Assembly (NCBI GenBank): GCA_030704615.1
Contig: CM060733.1
Span: 70,682,001-70,742,000, forward strand
Source: Takakia lepidozioides
Lineage: Eukaryota > Streptophyta > Takakiopsida > Takakiales > Takakiaceae
Length of the DNA: 60,000 bases
Reading direction: 5' to 3'
In this document: positions 53,215 to 60,000 of the stretch, piece after piece
How positions within the stretch are numbered: position 1 is the stretch's first letter
Layout: every line of letters begins with the position of its first letter
Position numbers and translations under genes: made by a program
The notes under the pieces: model-generated
What the model was told of the DNA's origin: nothing
What the model saw: the letters and a program-made list of their open reading frames with translations, nothing else
Databases searched by the model: none

Positions 53215-54098
53215 CTATGGGCAGTCACTGCCAGGTGGGCCGATAGCCACTGGACACGACGAAGTCCATCCCCTCTTCGATGTAAATGCGGCGCCGAATT
53301 TCCATCCGGGGGGATGGACTTCGGTGGCAGATCTCAAACTATAACTTGTTGATGAGAAAGATGTATGGTTCATCCACCGCTGGCGTGATGAACACGTTCC
53401 ACCTCCGTCGGTGGGTACGTGTGACCCAGATGCTCCATTTTGGAGGCCGGACTGCTCTTCCGCTTCGTATCTTTTCCAAAATCTAAGGGCTTCGTAGCTG
53501 TCCGCAAGGTCATCGGCATCCAAGTCGTCCTCAGGTCCTCCTTTGCAAGGATGCCGTGCTTCCGGAACCGGGACGACTGCCCCTTTGGAGGCATCGATTA
53601 TGCAATGTATTCGGCCACATCGGGAGACATTGTTATCTGGTACACAGATTACACAGAAGATACTGGTTCGATTGTGGAAACATTGGTGGCTTTTGAGTAT
53701 ATCGTAGGCCACTACGCCTCGAGCGGGGTGACGATCTTGGTCTGAGGAGTCCGTGGCGCGATTCCGATTTTCCCAGCTACGACGGTCACCCATGCAGAAG
53801 AAGGCGCACTGCTATGCTGCGGTGGAACTGCTGCCACTGGACGTGGGTGGACTCCATCGGAGAGACCTATTCTCCTCGAGGAGTGCGCTCCTCTTCTCCA
53901 TTGTATGGGGACATTCGCATTGGTGTGGACGACGAAAACGTGAAGATTTCCATATTCGATGGTGGTATGATTGAAGGGCAGGACATTGTGGTGAACATCA
54001 CTAGGGGCGGTACAACGGCTGCAATCGACTTTACATGGAGGAGCCCCATGACTCATGAGCTAGTTCTGAGAGCAGTCGAAGTCCCATTGACAACGTGA
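53215..54098. pseudogene. Open but unassigned coding-like region near the right end of the inner element
   Basis: Both strands have open blocks. Minus strand 53,793-53,215: GPEDDLDADDLADSYEALRF followed by WKRYEAEEQSGL, plausible acidic helix. Plus strand: GGIDYAMYSATSGDIVIWYT (53,580-53,750) and SISIFDGGMIEGQDIVVN-like text with ITRGGTTAAIDFTWRSPMTH (53,930-54,098). I could not recognise a family or decide the strand. It could be a third gene of the element, or a remnant. Confidence 0.3.
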
Positions 54099-54477
54099 CT
54101 TGTATTCAGTAGGCACAGGGCTCAAGATTTGATGGCACAATCAGCACAGTAGACGTGCTTCAAATGCAATTCATGTGGATCAATAAAAACCTCATTGTGC
54201 CCTCTTTTTATTCTATTCTGTGTCCATCGTTCCGAGAATGCGTCATTGCTCATTTCGTTTGGGATTGGGAGTGTGGGTGGATTTTGCAAATGGCTGGTAG
54301 GCTGAAATGGGCCCCCATTGTACAGAGCAGTACCACCCTACCATTCGCGAAACATTGCCTTTCAATATATAATTCTAAATAACATTGCCGAACCTCCTTC
54401 ATCGGGAGGTCCTTCTCCCCCTATGACCGTGGCACCCTAAACCCTATTCCCGCGGACACTCATTTCCGGAAAATAGT

Positions 54478-54566
54478 GCTGCTCATGTTTTTTTCCACAC
54501 TTACGACTCTGCTCATGGCTCATGCCGCTCATGGCTCATGGCTCATGAAATAGCAGCCCCCCAGTG
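54478..54566 (-). repeat. Right terminal block of the inner element (inverted ATGAGCC repeats)
   Basis: Plus strand reads GCTCATGGCTCATG repeats, then GCTCATGAAATAGCAGCC and CCCCAGTG. The inverse matches the left terminal block, sharing CTATTTCATGAGC. Confidence 0.7.
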
Positions 54567-54597
54567 TAGCATCCCTTTTAACCTAACAGTAAACACC

Positions 54598-54805
54598 TGT
54601 TATAGTCGGAACTGACTATAACAGTTCCCCAGTCAGTAGTACTCCCAGCATTCTTGTTTTAGGCCCTAGGTATACCAATTGATATAGTCGGAGCCAACTA
54701 TAGCAGTTTGCAGTTTGCAGATGTGTATCTTGACTGACTGATATGCCTTATTCGTTTCCCCGGGTTTTGGTATGAGCAGTTATAGTCGGAGCCGACTGTA
54801 ATTAC
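54598..54805. repeat. Three TAGTCGG palindromes right of the inner element
   Basis: TATAGTCGGAACTGACTATA (54,601), ATAGTCGGAGCCAACTATAG (54,684) and TATAGTCGGAGCCGACTGTA (54,781). They match the outer-element family on the left side. Confidence 0.75.
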
Positions 54806-54859
54806 ACGTTCGTAGTCTTCTTCCAAACCTCTAGTACATTCCCAGATACTAATCAGTGA

Positions 54860-55389
54860 GCGAATCAGTAGTAGTGCCAGGTGAGAATGTTGAATTTCTC
54901 TTCACCTGTTCATAGGATAGGGCGTGTGCGGATTTTATCTCGTCAATGAATATTATGCAAATTCCTCCAATTTCCCTTTTTATTTTGGAGGGGGCCCAAA
55001 AATTGGGCCCACACTCAACGTTGGCGTTTCTGTGATTTTTGCCTGATTGGCCTCAAAATTGCCAGGTGTCTACGAGGGGTATGTACGAGCACAATGTCCG
55101 GTCAATTTTCCCAATTTTTTTTTTTTGCCAAGATATGTGTATTTTTCTAAGCTGGGGTCAACATTTTTCATAAAGCCCTTGTTGCAGGACTTTATTAGGG
55201 CCCGAGGGCGTGGGAATCTTGATTCGCGTAAAGCCCGAGTTATAGGACTTTAACTCACGTAAAACTGCATAAACTACCTGCCTATATGCCCGCAATCTGA
55301 GATTAGGGGCCCAACCCATGGGCTCCATGGCGTAACAGGACAAGCGGGATTTTATGCTATTTAAAGCCCACCAAAACTACACTAACTAG
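54860..55389. other. No gene recognised
   Basis: Mixed DNA with short frames. Words GGGCCC, AAAGCCCGAGTTATAGGACTTT and TAAAGCCC recur around 55,180-55,370 but no element could be delimited. Confidence 0.35.
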
Positions 55390-55397
55390 GTTTTTAC

Positions 55398-56291
55398 CAA
55401 TGGTGTGCGGGTCCGGGTTTTGACCCCGGGTACTCCACAGTTTAGGATCCGGGTTACCCGGACCCGTGCTATCAGCAAAATCCCGGACCCTGACCCAGAT
55501 TCATTTCTAAAATGAACCCGGAACCGGACCCGCCTGCTGGGTCCAGAACCCAGTAAACCCGCTATCTGCGGGCAAGTGTTGGTCAGGATCCAGGTCGTAA
55601 TATCAGGTGGGGCATGCGGGGTCCACCTTAGATGTGGTAGGTTGTGCAATGTGTTGAGCAATAGGCCGCTGCAGCAGCCTGCCCGCCCCCACCAAGTTAT
55701 AGCCCACTGGTAATGGCCACATACCACCTCAAAAGTGGTTGTGGGTTCAATCCACGGATTGGTGTGACAAAGGTGTGCCCCTTCAGTCGAGTGACACCAT
55801 AATTTATGCCTCCCGAAGGAAGCGGCGTCATGTATTATTACTATGAGGCTGGCTCCCACACATCCATGCTATAGTGATCTATGAGCCTTGAGGCATATTA
55901 CTATTGTTAACATGTTTCAAAATTGGTATTGAAGAATGGAACTCAATTTCTATTTTAATTCTTGTGTTAAATGAGCAATACATATTGAAGGAATGTGTCT
56001 TAAAATAAAATTCAGTATTAGGATTTAATTTTATTTCAGCCAAAAATAATTTTATCCCTAATTAATCTTATTTTTCTAATTTATTTAATAAATTAACTAG
56101 GACCTGTGAACCCCTAATATTTTCCAACAACTAACCCGGACTCGGACCGGAGTCCGTGTTGAGAAACCCGGACCCGGACCCAGTCCTGGATTTTTCAAAT
56201 TTCAAAAAGCCGGATCCGGACCCGGACTACGCTCCAAAAAAATACCCGGACCCGGTGGGTTCCTTAAAAGGGCACAACCCGCACAACACTG
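55398..56291. mobile_element. hAT-type non-autonomous element (894 bp)
   Basis: Flanked by a perfect 8-bp target duplication GTTTTTAC (55,390-55,397 and 56,292-56,299), the hAT hallmark. Terminal inverted repeats: left CAATGGTGTGCGGGT and right, read inwards, CAGTGTTGTGCGGGT (13 of 15 identical). Subterminal regions are dense in ACCCGGACCCGG/CCGGGT words on both sides. It has no transposase. A SINE lies inside. Confidence 0.85.
55697..55840 (+). mobile_element. tRNA-derived SINE, copy B, inside the hAT element
   Basis: A-box-like TATAGCCCACTGG (55,698) and B-box GGTTCAATCC (55,741) at tRNA-like spacing, then GTGACACCATAA and GGCGTCATG as in copy A at 38,963. No obvious poly(A). It probably inserted into the hAT element or was captured by it. 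Confidence 0.6.
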
Positions 56292-56481
56292 GTTTTTACG
56301 GGTTAATGGAATTCAGGGCCACCACTCCGTTTGGAAAGCAAAACAAACAAACTTGAGTGTTGTTACAGTCCAACTGTGGGTTAGCGGGTAGTTCCCTGTT
56401 TGTAGGTGTATCGTTCTACCAGGCCATGGATTATCGGTCGAGTGTGAACTGGTGTGAACCCAAAATGTGAGAGAGACGGCA

Positions 56482-56634
56482 ACGTGGCGAGCGCATGGGG
56501 CAGGCGCCACGTTGCTGGATGGCAGGACGTCAGCGTCCACGAGGCTGCAGTGCAGAATGCCACCTGGATGAGAGTGCTGCATGGTGACGGGGCGCATCGC
56601 TGGGGAAGGCTGGCCTCACACTGCGCTATAACTC
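56482..56634 (+). promoter_or_regulatory. Putative ABA-responsive promoter of the LEA-like gene
   Basis: Two ABRE-type words, ACGTGGC at 56,482-56,488 and its inverse GCCACGT at 56,506-56,512, followed by a TATA-like CTATAACTC at 56,626-56,634, about 190 bp upstream of the start codon. Paired ABREs upstream of LEA genes commonly mediate abscisic acid and drought induction; that response is inferred here. A (GA)n tract lies in the 5' leader at 56,786-56,800. Confidence 0.5.
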
Positions 56635-56818
56635 AGCTCGCTTCAGAGAGCCTTTCAACAATCAGTTTCAACAGTTCGGGATCTCACAGGGTCTCGCCGA
56701 TCTGCCCAGTCTCTTGCTCGGTTGTTTACCTCTTGAGCATTTCCCTTTAGCGTGCTTGGATTTTCCCTATCGAGACATTCTGTGGAGAGAGAGAGAGAGA
56801 GTTGGGCGGCACGAAAAT

Positions 56819-58267
56819 ATGGGTGTAAGGAGGACTTTGTTGTTGTTGTTGGCTGTTTGCCTTGTTTCCAGCCTCGTCTACGCGAGTGAGACTGTGGGTG
56901 AGACTGTAAGTGAGAAAGTGCAGGAGGGTGGGGATGTTACCAAGGAACAAGTAGAACAAGCACAAAAAACCGCTACAGACACCGCTACTGGGGTCAAGGA
57001 GGGTGCCAAGTCATGGGGTGAATGGACCACTGAAAAGCTTCAAGATCAACTGCATGTCATAACTGATGCCGTGACTGGGTGAGCTTTCATTACCTCTCAT
57101 ATAATGTATGCTGACGGTTGTCTGTGATTGCATTCACTCCGCTGCTTTGATCCTGTAAATTCTGCTTTCCTCTAGCGTGCATATCGGTTCTTGTCTCCAT
57201 GGGTTGGGGGAAACAGTCGATTTCTTTGTTTGAGGTGTTTCTTGGTCGATGGCTTGCAGGAAAGCTAGTGACCATTATGCAAGTGCAAAGGAAACTGCTG
57301 GACAGAAGGCAGAGAAAGGAAAGCAGGCTACACATGATATGACGAAACAGGCGTCTGACCGAGCTGCCAGTGCCAAGGACAAGGTTACTGAAACTGCCTC
57401 AGGTACCTAGATTGTTACTTTCAAGATCGAACTCAGATTTACAGATCTGTCACATGACAGTTTGTGATCAATCGATTGCATAATTTTAAAATTTGCAGCA
57501 TTCATGTATCATTGTCTTTCTGAACTCCCCAAGGGACCTATTTGAGGATGGATACTGCAGACACAGTGGGAAGAGTGTGTACATATACATGAGTAAGCTC
57601 GGGCAGTAACGATTGCTAGCTTTATGTGAAGTTATGTGTAATTCCTGATATTAGTTGGATAAAATTCTTTCTCGAGGACACTCTGATTTGTTCGTTTCAG
57701 TCAAAAATCATAGTCATGACGAAGTAGCCCGGATGTTTCACAGTTGCTCGAGATGGCTCGAAAACCTAAGTGGGTTGGATTTCTTGTTGCAGTATATTGG
57801 AAGAGCTTATACTCCCGCATCCAACTTATCCAAGATAGTCTTGTCAAATTCACAAAAGGTAGATAGCTTCGTCGAATTTGAACAATACTATGTATCTTCA
57901 TATGTGCCAAGAGAAATAATGCTCCTCCTATTGTACGTAATTCGTTTCCCCAACTAAGCGGGACGGGTGTTTATCATCAGCGATGTGTATTTTGTATTTT
58001 GATCAAAGCTATTGGTTGATATGTGTAGATGCGTCTGCGACTGGAAAGGACAAGACGTTGGAGACAGCTCAGAGCATCAAGGACAAGGCACAAAGCGCTT
58101 ACGATGCAGCTGCTGGAACAGCACAAGAGACAGTGCAGGGTAGCAAGCAGAAGTTGGGTGAAAATTATGAAACTGCTAAGAATGTTGTGGGTGAAACAGC
58201 AGAAGTAGCTCAAAAGAAAGTTGCTGATATTGGGGAGGAATTGAAGAAAAGTCACGAAGAATTGTAA
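56819..58267 (+). CDS. Secreted LEA-like (group 3/4 type) protein, three exons, intact
   Basis: Exons 56,819-57,078, 57,260-57,402 and 58,029-58,267 join in frame through GT-AG introns (181 and 626 bp) to give 213 residues. The N-terminus MGVRRTLLLLLAVCLVSSLV, followed by YAS, is a clear signal peptide. The rest is Ala/Lys/Glu/Thr-rich amphipathic helix with 11-mer-like repeats, for example ASDHYASAKETAGQKAEKGK, SIKDKAQSAYDAAAGTAQET and NYETAKNVVGETAEVAQKKV. LEA proteins of this kind stay disordered in water and become helical on drying, protecting membranes and enzymes; the signal peptide directs this one to the secretory pathway. Codon use is undamaged, unlike all neighbours, so this is probably the only functional host gene in the window. 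The start was chosen at the Met directly before the signal peptide; an in-frame upstream ATG at 56,714 would mask it. Confidence 0.85.
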
Positions 58268-59085
58268 ATGGATTTTGCAACACTCAAGACGCGTTGGTTC
58301 ATGATGGTTTAACTACAGTGTACGCGTTCCTCATTACTTTCTGAGACGATGTATGTGCATTGTAGGTAAAATAAGTACATAAAAGATTGAAAAGTGTTTC
58401 GACTGCTAATGGCCAACAGAATCTGTAGAGAAAAGGCAGAGCTTACAATGTGAGATGACCCCACCACCTTCGCATTCTTGGGTGTCCTTCTGATCAATTT
58501 AAACATTTTGCTTAAGTTCAATTCCTCACACTAAAGAATTTTAGTTCCTAATTTTTCGTCACTGTCTCCGTCACTAACGCAACTTTCGCCTCACATCATG
58601 CATAGGACCTTTCAACACCTTTGTACACTACTCCGTCCCCACAGTCCTGGTTAATGAATACTTCCGACGTTTCTCCTCCTTGTAGCTCAGATTACCTGAA
58701 CGTACGTCACCTAGCACCTCAGAATGAGAAATGCCCTATCTGATAACCGTGTGTTAAACATTTTAATTAATGCTTACAAAGTAAAAATGAACAATTGTTG
58801 CACCAAGGCAATATATTCCAACCCTACCTTCAAAAAAAATTTCCAATTGCACATTCATGTGTGCACAAACAGTAAACCTACCCAAAACGATGATTTGCCC
58901 AAAAGTGGCACTTGAATTAATGATAAATCTCTTACACCTTCTGAAAACCTCCTTGTTGCAACTTAAGCTTCTTTCACAAATGGCAAATGTTGCGTCCACC
59001 AATGAATATGCCTTTATTTGGCAAAATTTAAAACATCACTATTATCTCATACCGTTTGCTCCTGTGCTGGAGAATGTATAAATGT
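58268..59085. other. 3' flank of the LEA-like gene, no further gene
   Basis: AT-rich DNA with possible polyadenylation words (AAATAAGTACATAAAAG near 58,367). Short frames lack any signature. Confidence 0.5.
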
Positions 59086-59129
59086 ACAAACCAATTGTAA
59101 TCTTCATGGACACTTGGAGAGTTAACATA

Positions 59130-60000
59130 AGGGCAATAATAGGATTATGCAACCTGCTTCTTATAAACGAGGTATTGCATGAAGCCAAGAGGTCTCTCAT
59201 GCTAGACTTTGAGAAAATATTTGATAATATTGATTGGGCCTTCCTGCATAAAGTCATGGAAAAGATGGGCTTGCCATACTCCATTTCTGCCATGATCGCC
59301 TTGGGGACAAGAGTTAGGTCTCAAGTGGCTCCACCCAGCTACGGCGCATACTCTCCTGGGTTTCTAAGTAGCAATCGGGCTCTCCGAGGACTAAAGGTGT
59401 GAGCCAATTCTACAAAAGCTACGTAAAAAGTTGGCCTTTTGAAGTTCCGTTATGCTCTCCCTAGCTGGCAGAGCCTTAGTTCTTAATCAAATCTTGTTGG
59501 CTTCTATCTAGTTCTCAACTTCTGTTTGGTCCCCGGGTTCTAAGTTGGTCAGCAAAATTAAATCTTTGATGCGTAACTTTCTCTGCGGTGGTCTCCTGGG
59601 CGCAGCTCTTTAGGCCCAAGAAAGAAGGAGAGTTAGGCATCATTAATCCCTCCCTGCAGATTTCCGCCCTCCTAGTCAAATAGATACCAAGGGCTCTTAG
59701 GCATGGCGATAGTCCCTAGTGCAACTTGGTGAGAGCCCACTCAGTGGATTCTACACCTCTCACCTCCTCCTTTTGGGCTCCTTCTTTGAGGTGGTTGATC
59801 CACGGATCAGCAAAATCAAGATGCACAGGGAGTGCCGCCTGGAGGTCTATATGGGCTGCTTGGCTGTCGATCAGGCCTCACCTGTTTCAATGAAGGGCGC
59901 TTTGTTTTGAGGAGGCAATCCGCCAACCATTGTTCGGAAACAACAATCTGGACTACACCCCCTTCATCACTCTTCACAAGAAATAGGCCACTTGGGAGTC
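59130..60000 (+). pseudogene. LINE reverse-transcriptase remnant running off the window
   Basis: Plus strand: NEVLHEAKRSLMLDFEKIFD, then NIDWAFLHKVMEKMGLPYSI, the RT-core segment around the first catalytic aspartate (LDFEKAFD type). This is followed without the YADD region by LSLAGRALVLNQILLAS, SVWSPGSKLVSKIKSLMRNF and LGIINPSLQISALLVK from the post-RT region. Stops and frameshifts throughout, with an internal deletion of most of the RT. The 3' end lies beyond 60,000. Confidence 0.75.

Larger units (their letters stand above)
40314..54566. mobile_element. 14-kb DNA transposon with MULE-like transposase and ParB-methyltransferase gene
   Basis: Ends are inferred from inverted terminal blocks: left CAGTGTAGGAGATTTAC followed by TATTTCATGAGC and several ATGAGCC repeats (40,314-40,436); right, read inwards, CACTGGGGGGCTGC followed by TATTTCATGAGCC and ATGAGCC repeats (54,566-54,478). 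Between them are a minus-strand DDE/SWIM transposase gene (41.2-44.9 kb), a palindrome array (45.2-46.7 kb), a plus-strand ParB-like/DNA methyltransferase gene (47.1-52.2 kb) and a second palindrome cluster (52.4-52.9 kb). The palindrome CGGAAATGCGG..CCGCATTTCCG was seen only between these limits. No target duplication could be confirmed, so the exact ends may be off by tens of bases. Confidence 0.7.
37955..54860. mobile_element. Outer element with TAGTCGG palindromes, split by the inner element
   Basis: Inferred from the distribution of one palindrome family (half-site TAGTCGG, two-base centre, CCGACTA): nine copies at 37,990-38,626, one at 40,273-40,290, and three at about 54,601, 54,684 and 54,781. 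All lie outside 40,314-54,566 and on both sides of it. The left part also holds an N-terminal gene fragment homologous to the ParB-methyltransferase gene of the inner element. Outer boundaries and terminal repeats were not identified; the limits given are the outermost palindromes with a little flank. Confidence 0.5.

Noticed and set aside
40314-54566. Classical CACTA element for the inner transposon
   Set aside because: The right end does read CACTG inwards and is followed by TAG, but the left end reads CAGTG, no 3-bp duplication matches, and the transposase is MULE/SWIM-like rather than Tnp2.
55741-55750. tRNA gene suggested by a B-box
   Set aside because: No cloverleaf can be built around it and a diverged copy exists at 38,963-39,087; it is a tRNA-derived SINE.

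Overview
The window looks like nuclear DNA from a streptophyte plant with a large, repeat-rich genome. Introns have GT-AG ends, most of the transposons are plant-type (CACTA, Ty3/gypsy, LINE, SINE, hAT), and one intron-containing host-like gene encodes an LEA-type protein. The species cannot be named from the sequence. A ParB-like/DNA-methyltransferase fusion gene beside a SWIM-zinc-finger transposase suggests an early-diverging lineage (charophyte, bryophyte, lycophyte or fern), but that is inference. Nearly all of the 60 kb is mobile DNA nested in mobile DNA.

Layout. 0-2.9 kb: two halves of a broken CACTA transposase (Tnp2) meeting tail to tail. 4.48-34.69 kb: a minus-strand Ty3/gypsy retrotransposon with an additional ORF downstream of pol. 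Its integrase ORF is split by a 17.8-kb CACTA element (9,776-27,610) with inverted CACT termini, a TAC target duplication and a clean reading frame across the empty site. The CACTA carries a multi-exon tnp2 with a SET-domain segment in its 5' part, a divergent tnpA-like gene, GCGACG-type palindromes at both ends, an internal copy of its own left end, and LINE and foldback debris. The gypsy element also holds two short retroposons with clear target duplications. 34.7-35.8 kb: a Penelope-like remnant (tentative). 35.8-36.5 kb: a 60-bp-period array of CCACCTTCG palindromes. 37.1-37.5 kb: a CACTA-type MITE.

The most interesting part is 37.9-54.9 kb. A roughly 14-kb element (about 40,314-54,566) carries a MULE-like DDE/SWIM transposase gene (minus) and, divergently, a ten-exon gene (plus) for a ParB-like domain fused to a beta-class N4/N6 DNA methyltransferase fold. 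The space between them holds about 30 near-perfect 24-bp palindromes (half-site CGGAAATGCGG, two-base centre, mirror half) at a spacing close to 52 bp. More copies lie at both ends of the element and in three introns of the methyltransferase gene, and I see none in its exons or outside the element. The element sits inside a second, related element with its own palindrome (half-site TAGTCGG) and its own N-terminal fragment of a ParB-methyltransferase gene. Each mobile element thus seems to carry a private palindrome, and in two cases a linked DNA-binding/modifying protein family. A reasonable reading is a self-recognition or anti-silencing system, analogous in logic to VANC of VANDAL elements. 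The target relationship is inference.

54.9-60 kb: a hAT-type MITE with an 8-bp target duplication that contains a tRNA-derived SINE; the three-exon secreted LEA-like gene with ABRE-type promoter motifs; and a LINE remnant running off the end. Many transposon ORFs carry frameshifts or stops. Some frameshifts lie in homopolymers and could be assembly errors.
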